A DNA stretch of 64,000 bases from Uranotaenia lowii (GCF_029784155.1 NW_026597299.1:181001-245000); one strand, 5' to 3'. Positions 1 through 12,898 are shown, numbered from the stretch's first letter. The notes: a model not told the origin generated them from the letters alone. Made by a program: numbers and translations.

Positions 1-1640
1 CGTCGGACGCACAAAAACTCTGACCGTATGACCACATTTCCCCCCCAAGTGATGGTAACTTTCATTTGCGCTGTGCAACTGGACTGTGGATTGCGTTTTC
101 CGATTAGCCAGCGCCAGAGGCCAGAGCAGAGCACATGCTCAATTCCGGAGGTAAACGACACTAATCTCCGGCCGGAACCATCTCATACATCACGACGCGG
201 TGATGAAGCCGTTCGGTTTCGTTTTATTATTTTCATATAGATACCTGGGTACGAAATTGCCCTGGTGCGGAAGAAATTAAGATTCATCGACCCCATGCAA
301 ATGTATCAACGCACGTGGTGGTATGGATTGTTTTGGCCGTTTTGGCTTTCATTCTGGCAAAGTTAGGTTTGCCCTACGTGATGGTATTTCGCAAATAGTA
401 TTTTTTCGCAGTCGCCGCTTTCAGACAGACGTTGACAAGAGTTGGAACTGTAATTGAACACATCGGGAGGGACTTCCAGTACCGTAAAATGGGGTGAATC
501 GGGATTTTGATAGATATATTCGTTCAACATCTAAGTAAAAAGAACAGGGCAAAATGGTCCAAGAAATTAAAGATATTCTGTTAAAAAGTGTCACTATTCA
601 AAGCAGTTTGAATAAATTGTCTTTTTTTTTATCACGTTGAACGTGATAAATCCATCGTCTACACCCAAAATAATTTTCACTAAAAAAATAAGTGACATCT
701 GTAGTAAATTCTCGCCATACGTAATTTCATTTGAATTTTAAGTGATGGGTCAAGTGAATTCACTTAAGTGACCGGTCAAGTGAATTACACTATGGCCACA
801 GACAAACAGACGGGACACTCTATTTTCATTCTTCGCAAAACTAGCTAAGAAGCTAGGCAATGTCGCCACCAGATAGCTCTGCTTCACTTTTTTTGGAAAT
901 CACAATTTTTCATCATGGTAGCCCTGTTTATTGTGTAATGTTTGTTTACAATTCCTTGTCGACCGAAAATTCCTTTAAAACCAAAAATCCTATTTGGAAT
1001 TGTGAAAAAAGTGTGAAAAGTTGGTAAAAAAATCGGAAGGTTTATTAGTATTTCCGGTCCCTGATCGAAGCTTATCATACATAGGCGGAAAATGGACTTC
1101 GATTAATCTTGAAATGCGGAAGGATTTTAAAAGATATTAATCGTTTTCTAAGTAGAATCGGTATGTTGTTCCTCATGATATCTAATTCTTCGAAATTTAA
1201 CATTTTCGTACTTTTTTTAGAATTGATGTAGACAGTTGATTCCAATAAATGAAGGACGATTCTTGTAGTCGGGAATCATTTGTAAGTGACTTCCAGGAAA
1301 ATTTGAAGGATACCTGAAAAACTCACATATAGACTGATGATGGCACTTTTTATATACATACATGCAATTTTCCCTGGTGATTTCCGAGTTTGCCAAACCG
1401 AGTCCAGCCAGAAAGTTACGCTAAACGCGACCAGTATTTCCAGTATTAACTTAGTCTGAGAATTATTTTTGATGTTTTCACTGCAGATCAACGAAAATCA
1501 ATCGATGGAACTCCAACAATTTAATTCGCACAAGCGCTTGTAAAAACCATTTAAAATTATTTACAAATTTAAGTAAAGAAAAGTATTTTACAAACCGATA
1601 AACTGAATTTAATTCAAATCTATTTCAACACAAAACAGGA
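1..1640. other. AT-rich sequence without a recognisable gene
   Basis: No open frame resembles a known protein. A CACCCAAAATAAT motif lies at 662-674. It is the same terminal motif that bounds the element at 4659-6507, so a MITE end or fragment probably lies at about 660-790. Within it, around 740-785, are short palindromic AAGTGAATTCACTT-type repeats. Nothing else could be supported. Confidence 0.5.
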
Positions 1641-1699
1641 TTTTGTAATATGATTGAATCTGATATTCCAATCTCCTCAATTGAAAAGTTGTTGGTTTG

Positions 1700-1975
1700 T
1701 TACTTGAGTAGTTTGTTGCTATCATTCACGGCACAAATTCCAGTGTTAAGATCTTTAAAAAACAACACGTCGATTGATTTCCTACGATTTTCCAGTGCAT
1801 CCAATCCTACCAGCATACATAAGGCTCGATATTCCGGCATTTCGTCCTGCCAACCAAGGTTCCTTAGGGCGTATCTCAGAAATCGTTTTTGGACTCGTTC
1901 TATTCTGTTTTTATGTACATTGTAGTATGGCTGCCACACAATACTGGCGTATTCGTTCCCATAGCCTTAGGTGAA
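1700..1975 (-). pseudogene. 3' fragment of a non-LTR retrotransposon reverse transcriptase ORF
   Basis: Read on the minus strand, about 80 residues resemble the tail of a non-LTR (Jockey/RTE/I-like) polymerase ORF. The segment runs from WQPYYNVHKNRIERVQKRF through RYALRNLGW to YRALCMLVGLDALENRR. This aromatic/basic block, which follows the polymerase domain, is common in insect non-LTR elements. The upstream polymerase, the catalytic motif and any 3' tail are missing, and the frame closes at a stop after NKLLK. It is a dead fragment. Its assignment to a clade is not possible from this piece. Confidence 0.7.
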
Positions 1976-2830
1976 TGGTCAGTAATAGTAGCACTAGTCT
2001 GCTGCTCCTCGACGTGGGAATATTTTCAACGTGGAAATTCCGACAGGCTGAAACTATACAAAATATATTGAAAGGAGCACTTTCAAAAATACGTCGAAAA
2101 AATTACCAATTCTATTTTTTTTGCTTCATAACGCTAGAAGCAACTGGAAGCCTTGAAGGTTCCTCTTGAGGGTAGCTGCAGCTCAGACTATGTCGGTCGC
2201 AATTCCACCACGGCCGGTGGGTGATGTTTTTGGAGCAGTCCGACCGCCCCCAAAATCCCATCCCATTTTCACGCCGCAGCTCCTCCATATTCATGGTAAT
2301 TCCTCAAAAGTTAACGACTCCTTCGGTCCAACAACAGGTTTAGGATGAAAATTCTTGGCATTCAGCAAATCACCATCTTGTAGTCATCTCGATCCTTTTG
2401 ATCAGGTTCTGCAGGTAAGCTCGTTCCGCCAGTGTTTTCTCCAATCTCAATCACAGTTTTTAATCTTAAAAAACTATTTTCACCGCACTAATGTATATCC
2501 AAACGTAAACAATATATTGACTGGTTGCTATTCTTGAGTTTTAATCACCAAACTTTTGCATGAGCTACCATGATCAAACTGTTTTATTTGGAATTATTGT
2601 CAGTCGTATTAAAGTTTATTCTGAGTGATTTTTCATGATTCGTTTACGCCACTCTTTGCGCAGAACGTCCCGAATCGAGCAAATGAATATTGTGTTCGTA
2701 TATTTCCAGTCAAAATGCCACATATACATCAACTGATCAATGAAGAGATTAATCACCGCACTTTATATTTGTTACTTGATCCGGTTAAATCACGAATCAA
2801 GAATCACGACAATGGCGTGTTTGGTAGAAT
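1976..2830. other. Unassigned spacer
   Basis: No supported gene or complete repeat was found. A GC-richer patch at about 2160-2300 has short open frames on both strands with no recognisable domain. Confidence 0.4.
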
Positions 2831-3351
2831 AAGGACAGAAGGCGCAGATTGTCAAAGCTGCTGCTATGAAAAATCTGTTTCTGATTCGGCCTCCGGTAAA
2901 AAGAAGGATTGGCACAGGGAGCGCAGATTTTTAAGGCTGCTGATACGAACATTTTTTTTTTCTTCAATTAGGCCTACGGTAGAAAGACGAATTGGCTCCG
3001 GGAGCGCAGATTTTCGAGATTGCTGCTTCGAACGAAATTATTTCTGATGCGGTCCCTGGAAAAAGACGGATTAATTTAGGAAGCGCAGACTTTTAAGCTG
3101 TTGCTGATTATTTGTTGTGACTTGGCCTACTAGTAGACAATGACAGAATTGGCTCAAGAAGCGCAGATTTAGAAGGCTGCTGCTGCTGATTGTTTGTTCT
3201 GATTTGGCCTTCTAGTGGATAAAGACGGAATTGGCTTAGGAAGCAAAGATTATTAAGGCTGCTGCTGGTTGTTTGTTTTGATTTGAATTTCCGGTGGAAA
3301 ATAACGGATTGGCTTAGGAAGCGCAGATTTTAGGCCAGCTTCTGCTGATTG
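2831..3351. repeat. Degenerate minisatellite, 73-83 bp unit, about seven copies
   Basis: The phrase GCGCAGAT recurs at about 2841, 2931, 3004, 3083 (one base changed), 3161, 3244 (GCAAAGAT variant) and 3321, so the period is 73-83 bp. Each unit also holds a GGCTGCTGCTGATT-like block and a 'GGCCTNCNGTNGAAAAAGAC'-like block. The copies are diverged, so this is an old array. A short open frame at 2625-3047 crosses it but follows the repeat and is not treated as a gene. Confidence 0.75.
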
Positions 3352-3592
3352 TTTTTTTTTTAAACGAACACACACATATGTATAAGATCTCAGTGAAACT
3401 TCATGTCTCTTTGAAGAGATCTAATTTACTTAATTCTGAGGCGTACATCTTTCAAGGATAAGATAGCTAGCATCTTATAAATGCTTAAACCACCGACCCA
3501 CAGAAAGTGTACTATGTATGCCGTGACCGGGATTCGATCTCATGACCTCTGGCTTGGCAGACTTGAACGCTATCCTCTAGGCCACGGTCGGC
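3352..3592 (-). mobile_element. tRNA-derived SINE
   Basis: On the minus strand this starts with a tRNA-like head, GCCGACCGTGGCCTAGAGG. It contains an A box (TGGCCTAGAGG, at 3574-3584) and a B box (ATCGAATCCCGG type, at 3528-3541) about 35 nt apart. A non-tRNA body of about 170 bp follows, ending in an oligo(A) tail that shows as a T run at 3352-3361. This is the layout of a polymerase III-transcribed SINE. Mosquitoes carry tRNA-related SINEs such as Feilai, but I cannot assign the family. No clear target duplication was found. Confidence 0.75.
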
Positions 3593-4658
3593 GGCAATTA
3601 TTTCTAATGTAGAATTATATAATTGAGAAAATGGATATTTGAAAAATAAAGTTTTGTTCAAAAGAAAAACATAAGTCGGTAAACTAACAGTTTCTATTGA
3701 GAATAGAGGTGAGAAGGAATGTTGAGATGAGATAAAGGATATGCAAAAAATGAATGAAATTCAATTAAAATAAAATAACATAATAATTGTATTTGGTTAC
3801 TCTGTAGATATAAAAAATAAATTAACTTTCTATGGCAACGTTTGTTATTTTGTGCAACACTTGTCAAAACAAACAAAATAAGTTAGTCATCTATTTTTGT
3901 AAGCAAAAAACGTGTCTGAGTGAATCTCTGAAATAAGATTCGTAAGAATCGATATTAAAATCGGACACTGATTATAATAGTATTTTTGGTACCCAAATAT
4001 TCTTCCAAGCCAAATTTGAACCCATTCGCTGGTTAGTTCTCGAATGATTCAATGAAAAACTTGGTGCCATTTTCTCGATAAGATCCCCTTCTGAACTTCT
4101 CACAGGAAGGAGGGAGGGAATCAAAATTTTCATAAAAACATTTCTTGTTCCCATTTTTTTTATTAACAAAATATTCCGTCTCACGCCATTGCGCGATCAA
4201 CATAATTCCTTAAATTGAATATTTAATATTTTTCATTTCTGTTTTTTTTCTGGTAATGTCAGAATATTTTCCATTTGAGAGCAGAAAAAATGTGAAATTC
4301 TTGTTTCACTTGGAGTTGGAATATCACGAAATGGGAGATGGTTAAAAATCATCCAAATTTTCAATAAATTGGAACCAATTGAACAAAAGCTTATTTGCAA
4401 CAAACTTGCATACAATCGACATCCTTCAAAATAAATTAATCGAGCTGTTTTATATTGATAATTTGAGAAAATTTCTTATTCAGAAGAAGATACAATTTTC
4501 GTTTTCTACAGTTAAACTTTCGCTCTTTCAACTGAATTTTCGAAGAATTTATCAAGTTGAGTTGGGGCGACAAAAGAAGAATTTCATATTTGTTCCGGCC
4601 TAAGAGGTGCTAATAGTTTCAAATTCATAATTGACAACATTGTCGACACTAAGCCGCA
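3593..4658. other. AT-rich spacer, nothing recognised
   Basis: Short open frames occur on both strands, but none has a recognisable domain or a start context worth defending. No inverted or tandem repeat was found by eye. Confidence 0.4.
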
Positions 4659-6507
4659 CACCCAAAATAATAAAGAAATTAAATATACGGGATTTTTCAC
4701 GTAAATTGAGCTTTTGATGCATCACATCGATTCTACGTGTGCTTTGTAGTAGCTACTGTTTTTCTATACAACTGACACATGAATTTCACGTAAAATCTAA
4801 GTGGATGAATTGGAATCAGTTTTTTGCAGTTTTTTCATGGGTGTAGTAATAAATTCTTATAAGAAAATGGAATTGGTACACCCAAAATAATTTTGAAATT
4901 TTTTCTACGGGATTTTTCACGTAAATTTAGATTTTGTTGCATCCTATCGATTCTACGTGAGTTTTGTGTAATCAAAGAGTATCAAGGATGCCCTGGTAAA
5001 AGCGATTTTACTTTCACATGATTTACACACGAACTTCACGTAAATTCCAAGTGGATGATATTGGTAATAAATTCTTATTCGAAAAGGGACTTTTTGTCAG
5101 TCAGCTTACTTCTTTTTTTTTACTGTCGTCGGAAGTCGACCAGTAGACCACACTTGTCATCCTGCGGGGCCCTATAACAAGCAATGCAAATCCGAGCGTC
5201 GGCAGCGTGAAGGTAAGTGTATATTGATTTCCCCGTCGGAAATTAATTCATTCTAAGCTGAGATTTGTGTTTGTTTCCAGCTTCGGAGAAAGCTTCTGGA
5301 AGCTCCGCGGAGTAGAAAAGGAAAGACCGTGAGAAGGAGCCGTCGGCATCGAGGAGACGATTCCAGTTAAGAAGATTTCGTAGGTGTTGGAGGTATATTT
5401 CAAGTGTCAATGGAATAACGCACAAGGTGCATTATTCATCAATTAGGTACTTTCATTTTTATTTAAAAAAATTTTCCGTTTCCACAGGATTCCACATAAC
5501 AAGAGGTCCCGGAATTGATTTTTCTAATGACAATTTAATAAAGTGACAGTCTACGTGTATGAACAGTGACGGTAGTTTGTATAAATTATGTTTGCGATAA
5601 AATTAAATTTATATTTATTTTTTATTACCGAAAGTAGAGACGAAAAAATATTATTAGAAAAGATTCAATACTTAACACAGCTTCCATCATCACATCGCGT
5701 TGAACTCACTTGAAATTCACGTAAGTTGTACGCGAGTTGTAAAGTTGTAAGTTGTAAAGAGCCTGGAGGACGAGCAGTATCGACAATCGGATGTGGGCTT
5801 TTCGTAGCTGGCTGGCGAATTCAGGTACATTTAATTGTAATTGGATCGATTGGATCCTAATTTTTTCTAGGAGAGAAATCTAAACAAAAGAAGTAGCATG
5901 ATTGGAAGCCGATTCCAGTCTGGAAGATTACGGACATGGCGGTGGTGAATGCAGTCAAACGGCTTCGGATGGAATTTCGTCTGGCCCGGTTCCGCCCAGC
6001 CAGGCAATAACCGGAACCAATATGGCAACAGAAAACAAGCACATCATCCTTACAAGGTAAACCATTGATTATTTTAATAAATTTATTTTTTATTAATAAT
6101 TTTTCAGTTTTCACAGGATGCTACAAAACTCTTCAGCAAGAGATCCCGGAAAGCAAATAAAGTTTAGTGACAGAGTGAATGTGTGTGACGATGTGACGAG
6201 TTAAAATAAATTTTATTTACGATAAAATTTAAATTGTTTTCATTTTCATTTACCGTAATTGAAAACGAAAAAATAATAAGAAGGATTAAAATATCTTTCC
6301 TTTACTAAACACATTTCACGCAGCTTTCATCATCACATCGCGTTGAACTCGTTAAAAATTCACGTAAGTTGTACATGACGTTCACCAAGCCAAAATTTCT
6401 ATTAGGGAAGCGTTTACTTATTTTATTCGTACAAGTTACGTGAAAATCAATTGGATAAAAATAATGTAGTTTTTTACGTAGCAGCTACGTGCAGATTATT
6501 TTGGGTG
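4659..6507. mobile_element. MITE-like element with CACCCAAAATAAT inverted ends and internal exon-like units
   Basis: The left end CACCCAAAATAAT (4659-4671, repeated at 4879-4891) matches in reverse the right end ATTATTTTGGGTG (6495-6507). The left 220 bp is tandemly duplicated (4659-4878 and 4879 to about 5090), with shared blocks such as ACGGGATTTTTCACGTAAAT. The interior has two diverged copies of a unit with splice-like junctions and AATAAA. Copy one has GT-AG pairs at 5213-5280 and 5393-5487 with AATAAA at 5537. Copy two has pairs at 5825-5870 and 6057-6116 with AATAAA near 6157. Both are followed by a CATCATCACATCGCGTTGAACTC block (5687 and 6330). No transposase is seen. Confidence 0.65.
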
Positions 6508-6551
6508 CAAAAGAATTGAAATTTCAAAGCATGGTTGTCAACATTTTTACC

Positions 6552-6856
6552 AAAATTGCCTTATTTTAAAGCTAGCGGGCAGCAGAAACTACATGTCTTT
6601 ATGAAAATTTCGCAGCATGGATCCGCCTATGGGCGCTTTTAAATAGTACTTCGAAACAAGAAAAACTTTGTCTTTGATATTCAAAATTAATTTGGCCCGC
6701 GGGCCATATGGCTAAGAAACCCAAAGACCCCTGAATTTATGCAAACATTTTTTTCCTTCAATGTACATAAAGCGCCCACAGGCGGATCAATGATGCGATA
6801 TTTTCATAAAGAAATTCAGTTTCTGCTGTACGCTATTTAGCTTAAAAATAAAGTAA
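6552..6856. repeat. Foldback (inverted-repeat) element
   Basis: About 90 bp at 6552-6640 recurs inverted at 6767-6855. Diagnostic blocks are GGATCCGCCTATGGGCGC with GCGCCCACAGGCGGATC, and TTTATGAAAATTTCGCAGCATG with its partner containing GCGATATTTTCATAAA. The spacer of about 127 bp carries GGCCCGCGGGCC. The arms are diverged and no coding sequence is present, so a MITE or foldback relic is likely. Confidence 0.65.
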
Positions 6857-6984
6857 TATTTGTGAATATCTTAGCCACTCATGATATAAAGCATCGCTTA
6901 TTTTTGCACAAAATCCATTGGAGGGACTAAAACATTTTAGTTTTTTTAAGTTTTTTAACCTTCTTAATGTTTTTTTTTCTCAAA

Positions 6985-7440
6985 GACAAAATTATACTTA
7001 TAACCAATTATAACTGTTAAAACACTTGTCTTACCTTTAGTGTTATTCTAACTCCATATGTCAAAACCTTAATTTTATAGGAAAAATTCCTGGCTACAAC
7101 TTGGTTGAAGACATCAAAGTGATACAAATTGAGAGAAAAGAGTTGTAATGTCGCAAATAGAGTGATCATTTTTAAATATGAAAAATTTAATTAAACTTCT
7201 CATCGCTGATTGCACCAAGGCCAGAAATAGTATTCAGACGACTTAGTTATTGATTGTAGAGTGTTTAAATGTTCAGAATGGTTTATTTGCATTAAAAATC
7301 ATTGTTTAACATGAATTTAATCAGGAAAATCTAGAGTAAAGAGCATTCATGGGGTTTTATTGATGGTTTTGACACATGGAGTTAGAATAACGCTAAGGGT
7401 AAGACAAGTGTTTTATCATGATTTTGACTAATTTTCGAAA
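6985..7440. repeat. Foldback element, arms about 50 bp
   Basis: The arm at 7018-7068 (containing ACACTTGTCTTACC and AACTCCATATGTCAAAACC) is repeated inverted at 7365-7414 (GGTTTTGACACATGGAGTT, then GGTAAGACAAGTGTTTT). The spacer is about 300 bp, AT-rich and non-coding. Exact ends and a TSD could not be fixed, so the bounds given are approximate. Confidence 0.6.
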
Positions 7441-10398
7441 AATAGACTCTTAGAGACACCACCGTAACTTATGCCATTGGTGTATTTTTTTTACTTTTTT
7501 TTTACTGGTAAAGATTCCAAACAATTTTAATGCATTAAAGAATCATTAAGCCATTAAAAAAAATCTAATTTCTTACCCTATTTAAATAATGAAAAGTGTT
7601 GAAAAAAATATATATATTGTTTTATTTTTTGGTTAAATTGCTTAGTTAGAAGAAGTCAATAAAGTTATTCCCATTCACAAAAATTTATTTTCTTAACGGA
7701 TTCAAGTTTATGCAGTAGAGGGTTAACAAACAACCTATTAATGCTCTCTCAATAATTTTTTTACAACAATGGACAATTTCTTCGAAATTTGGTCTTAGAA
7801 AAATAGCACACAGACCCCGCCCAACTTCAATGAAACTTGAATATCATAAAAAAAATGTGTTTCCAAATTAATCCACCGAAATATATGGTAGGTATCCATT
7901 TACGGTAGTTACTTGAACAAACTTATGAAAATATCAGCTAAACTTCGAAAATTTAGTCTGAAAGTTGTTTGAAATCAACGTGTTAGTTTATTATTAAGTC
8001 TGTTTCGCTCAAAATTTCGGTTTGCTCATGAAACGTCTAAACTAAACTACGTTTCTTCCAACCCAGCAAATGCTAAAATGTTAAATTAAGGTCATTATCT
8101 TTTCGATTCCACATTGCGAGTAAAACAAAAAAAAACCCTCTCATGGTCTGTTAATTCCACACGCAGATAAACCGTTAGGGTGTTTCAATGTTGCGGTTGA
8201 TTGGAATGATTTTTTTAATATAAACGTATGTTTGTTCTTTGAAGAAACACACAAAACGATAAATCATTATGCAAAAAATTGGAAAATTATAAACGTACAT
8301 TCGTTTAACACATAAAATTTCGAGAAATGAACAACATTTCTGCTGAAATTCAAATTTCTCACGATGCATCGTTGTACACAGCTGTTTAAAGTACACAAGA
8401 ATCGATCGATTTGTTAGCCTTCTCAGTAATTAACAATGCTTCAAAAACTTTTAAGACATTTTTTTTTTTCAAAAATACGAAAGCATTGTAGCACTCTAAC
8501 TCATACATGGGCACATTGCATTCGATTTTTCCACCAGCTGAAGATGAGATATACTAGATGAGGGCACGTAAAACTTACCGGTATTTTTTTTTTATTTCTA
8601 TAATCGTTGCGGGCAGCTTAATAGTGCATTTGACACTAACACTAGAGTACTGAGGGGTTTTTTTACCCTATCGCCAGGTATATCAAACGTTTTAATCAGT
8701 ACGTACAGCAGCTGCTTTCAAGGTTTTTTTTCTGTCTCCGGTTAAGTTGTTATCACTAGTCGAGCACGACCTTATCATTTGGTTACAAACAAAACACCGA
8801 AATCATAATGTCACAATGAACACTTTTCGAAATTGATTTTTCTCAGCTAATAATTTTACTTCGCCACCATATTGTATCAATAACTTTTTGAGAACCTTCC
8901 ACGCTATCGCTACTTCCACTATGAAAATGTGAGGCTTCGTAACTAAATTCGAGAAATTTGCCAACGTTAGCAATCTAGGGGCTTCCTCTTCGAGTGACCT
9001 CACGATACACGGTTGAAACTAGCACAAAAATTTGAATCCAAGGCTCGATGCAGATTTCTGGAACCTTTCTCGTCTAACAAGCTGCAGACAGTGAAATAAT
9101 AGAAAAACATATTTTAAACACGCGATTGTTGAATAGGTCTCTGCCGGTCGCTCAGCAAATATGTCTTAGAACCGCGTGTTTTTCGCTCCATACATAAACC
9201 TGGACTGACAAAACAGAGCGGCTGGCTGGTTGGCAGAAATTTGTGCGAACCTGAACCGGAGCTGACTGTATGAATGAAGAATAAACTCTTACTACAGTTT
9301 TGACTGGCTGACTGGCCGGTCGGATGACTGATTGACTGCTGGCAGGTAGGAGGTTTTCACTCAGATTTTGCGCTCATTGCATGCGCACTGAGTGAGAGCT
9401 GTTTTGCAATCAATTTGTGAGGACATGGAGCATTTCAATCGGTGACTAAATGAAACATAAATTGGACATTTTTTTATTATTTCTAAATACTGAATGCTGA
9501 AAATGATTACGTGTTTCGAATTTTATCAATGTTTTTAGTTACAAACTACAGTTAAACCAAAATATGCTGACTACAATGTGTTAGAAGGTAACTGTCACAT
9601 TTGAATAAACACCGAATCTCCTTGCGTGCGCATTGTAAAGCGCCTTAATCCATACTCATTATCATTAAACACTGCTACCAGTCACTAGATGTCACTGACA
9701 TCTCCACTCGATTTCTTTGGCAAAAAGTTTACTTTTGAGCAAAAAATAATGGATTGCCATATTCCTCGATTATTTCTTGATGTTTCTTTTTAGGCGCTGC
9801 ATGTAGAGTTAAGCATTTGATTTTCAAATATTTTAAGATTGTATCAGCACAAAACATTGAAAGCACTAATCGAAATTCATTAAAATTATGGCATGTTCAT
9901 CGAGCAAACGAAATTTTATTTGGGAAACAGTCTTTCAATATTTTTAAGTCTCATACGAGCTTGTAGTTACATATATTTGTGATGAAAGACGTTTAAGTTC
10001 GTGAATTGTTTTGATCCACCAAAAACCGTGGGCTCTCGTCCATGAAGCAGCCCACTTACGGACTTAAATTTGATATGATGGTTTCGGCTTTGAACTCGGT
10101 CAGTCATAGTCGTTTTTGGCTTCCATTCATCTTGCCCAAAGTTGCGACGGGGTCGTTGAAATGTGCATTTTGGGTTGCATTCATATTCAGCGTTTCATGC
10201 AAGTGTAACTTGTGAAGCTAAGATTCGTTGCACCAAAAAATTTCCGAAGTTTGGCAATATACCTATATTTAATGAATTGTTATTCAAAATTGTTTTCAAA
10301 TGAGAACTGGAATGATTAAATTTCTAATTGCAAACAACGAAAGATGAAACTAACTGAGCGATTATGTGTCTCAAATGGTTCGAGTCGAATCAGACTAA
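7441..10398. other. AT-rich spacer, nothing recognised
   Basis: About 3 kb with only short unsupported frames. A mildly GC-richer stretch at about 9130-9420 has simple CTGGCTGG-like runs. No gene, RNA or mobile element could be supported. Confidence 0.4.
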
Positions 10399-10614
10399 GG
10401 CCGATGACATAGTGAATACGATGCGATGCGATGCGGTGAATGCGATTCAATGCGGTGAACCACATTTGATGAAAATGTATGAGAATCGCTTAAACCTGAC
10501 ATACTCAACGCGGCGAAGCAGATGTCAATTTGTTCCGCCGCTCGAGTTCGCGTAGGCTGCGTCCGTAAATTTTCCGCCAATTCGCATCGCATCGCACTCA
10601 CTATGTCATCGGCC
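10399..10614. mobile_element. PIF/Harbinger-type MITE (216 bp, TAA duplication)
   Basis: The ends GGCCGATGACATAGTGA and TCACTATGTCATCGGCC are perfect inverted repeats, extended inward by GCGATGCGATGC-like sequence on both sides. TAA flanks the element on both sides (10396-10398 and 10615-10617). A 3-bp TWA duplication with GGCC-starting TIRs fits PIF/Harbinger (Tourist-like) MITEs. It has no coding capacity. Confidence 0.8.
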
Positions 10615-11162
10615 TAACGAAGGTTTATTCCAAAAGTATTCCTAAAGCAAATAAACCCCATTAAGATTAATGATGGAGGGATTATTAATAGCAATTTTTT
10701 AAACATGTGTTTTCTGAAACTGAAACCTACTGAATTCAACTTTTGCATTTTGTAGGTCATTAAAATTTTGAGCGAGTCTCAAAATAAGGAGTATTTTTTC
10801 TTCAGTTACAAGTCTAAAAAATTATAATTTGGAAAAATATTTTTTGTTTCTTGTAGGTATTCAGCTTGGAAAAAACTATTTTTTTAATGCTTTTTCTAGT
10901 GCAATCAAATTTACTGAGAATAAAAATTGATTTTTAGGAAGTAATCTTTTCGAATAAACATTTTCGTGGCTCGTTTTTTACCGACAAAAAAAAATGAGAA
11001 ATTTGTTTCTTATGAACCTTCTATAACCCTATTTTTTTCGCTGAAAAATTTCCAGAAGCTTAGTTTAATGACGACAAACGACTTTGGTTCTACAAAACTT
11101 TATCATTGAGTAGTAATTTTTAATGAATATTTTAAAAAAAAATTGCATAACCACAGGCGCAA

Positions 11163-12172
11163 AAGAACTAAATCTAGAGTTTGTTTTGATTAAGTCGTAA
11201 GAGCCAGCCGACTTGTTCCGAGAAAATCGCTGTTGAAGTTTTGAAACACATTTTCAAATCTTGTATTTTAAATATGACTCAGAATTGTCTGAAATATTAG
11301 TATACGATACAATAATAGACGAAAAATATACCAGTGAGAAGGATACAGGCTTAAATTAAGATGGCCGGGTAAACAAGTACTTATGACCTTTTGCATTGCG
11401 TTTTAGGCGCAAACGTCGTTTTGCAAATTGATTAGTTTAATCTTAAAGCATGACTTATTTCGTCCCAACGTTCGCTAATTTCCGCTAACTTACTTCAAGT
11501 ACTAAATTTCTTACATGGTATGATCCCTCTGGGGCATGACTCAATTATTGGCATGTAATTTGAGGAAATTATTCCAGTGTTAGTTCGTCAAGTATCTCAA
11601 AAAAATTAATAAAGAAAGAAGACTTACGTTTTATTGCTGGAGCGTTGACTGCGGGTAATATGTGCACTACAGAATCCGAAGTTCATATGTTGGCTGCCGC
11701 TGTTCGGAGAAAATTTATCGGACTGAAAATTAAGTTTGGACTTAAACGTTTATGGCAGTTACCCTTTAACAAGTTGAAGAAATTTATTTCACTACGATAG
11801 TCGAAACAGCTCTGTTAAACGATTCCCGATCATATAAATAAACATTTCAGTATTTGGCAATGCATTTCCTGCCGAAATGCAAAACGTCGCAAAAACCGAC
11901 CCGACGAACTGTTGTTTTGTGTCCTTTTGCATTTACGGCAATCCAGTGCTGCGCAAAACGTCGTTAAAACCAAATTGCACTCGAAAACGAGAAAGTTATT
12001 ATACGTCCTCAATTCAAATCATGTTTTAAAATTTATTTTTCGATTAAATGAAACCAAATGTTTACCTAACGTGGAATACATGTTTTTCAGTCGTTTGTAA
12101 TAAATAACTCAATTTTGTTTATGTTGGTTTATACGACCTAATCAAAACAAACTCTAGAAATCAGTTCTTTTT
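11163..12172. repeat. Inverted repeat flanking about 1 kb of AT-rich DNA
   Basis: TCTAGAGTTTGTTTTGATTA with AGTCGTA on the left (about 11170-11201) returns inverted on the right (about 12131-12160), next to AGTTCTTTT/AAAAGAACT. Internal motifs around GCAAAACGTCG also recur in both orientations (11395-11430 and 11850-11960). This is probably a MITE or deleted DNA transposon. Its true ends and duplication were not identified. Confidence 0.5.
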
Positions 12173-12259
12173 CGATTGAAGATTTTACATACTTCAACAA
12201 TTTTTCCTTAATTTTGAAACTTATTAAGACTGAAAAATGTTTAAAAAATAACTTAGATA

Positions 12260-12531
12260 CAGTTGAAAACCGCTTATCCGAGACATTCGGGGGAAAGGCC
12301 ACCTGAGATTTCACGAAATGTACTTTAAGAACCATATTCTTTTGCTTTTGCATATCATCCAGGCGCATAGCTTTTGCATATCATCCAGCAGGCGCATAGC
12401 TCGGTAAATGTATGGATTTTGTTCTGCTCTTTAATCGAGTTTTCTTGGCGAGATGAAACACAACTATGTCGATTTTGTATAAAAATGATGGCTCGTATAA
12501 CAAGAGCTCGGGGATAAGAGGAGTTCTACTG
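12260..12531. mobile_element. pogo/Tigger-like MITE
   Basis: The left end is CAGTTGAAAACCGCTTATCC. The right end, read inverted, is CAGTAGAACTCCTCTTATCC, so both follow the CAGT.GAA.CC.CTTATCCGAG pattern also seen at 15987-16459. TA precedes the left end (12258-12259) but is not preserved on the right. A short internal duplication, 'ATATCATCCAGGCGCATAGC', appears twice at 12350-12402. It is non-coding. Confidence 0.6.
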
Positions 12532-12898
12532 CCTTTCAACTCATACGGAAAGCCTCAATATTGTACATGTTTGTCGATTTGAAGTCGTTTTTTCCCAACT
12601 CCGCCTTTATATATTTAATCTTATCTACCTAAAGGTTGCGGCAAACCTCAGGTGAAAATGATAAATCTTATGTCGTCAATAACTAAAAACACGACATAAG
12701 TTATAGTTTTGTAACATTGTGGAGTCGATGGGGAATAGGTAGTTGACAGATGAATTTTGAACCGGTCTCAGTCTTCAAAATCTCTTGAAAATGTTTTAAT
12801 TTCGATTCCCTCAATTTTCACCGCGGAATTTTTCTCATATAGGGAAAACGAAATAAATACATTTTTAAGAAGTTCTAGACACTGAGATTAGTTCAAAA

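Noticed and set aside
3528..3592. Functional tRNA gene on the minus strand
   Set aside because: The A and B boxes are there, but no acceptor stem closes and the sequence continues into a SINE body with an A tail.
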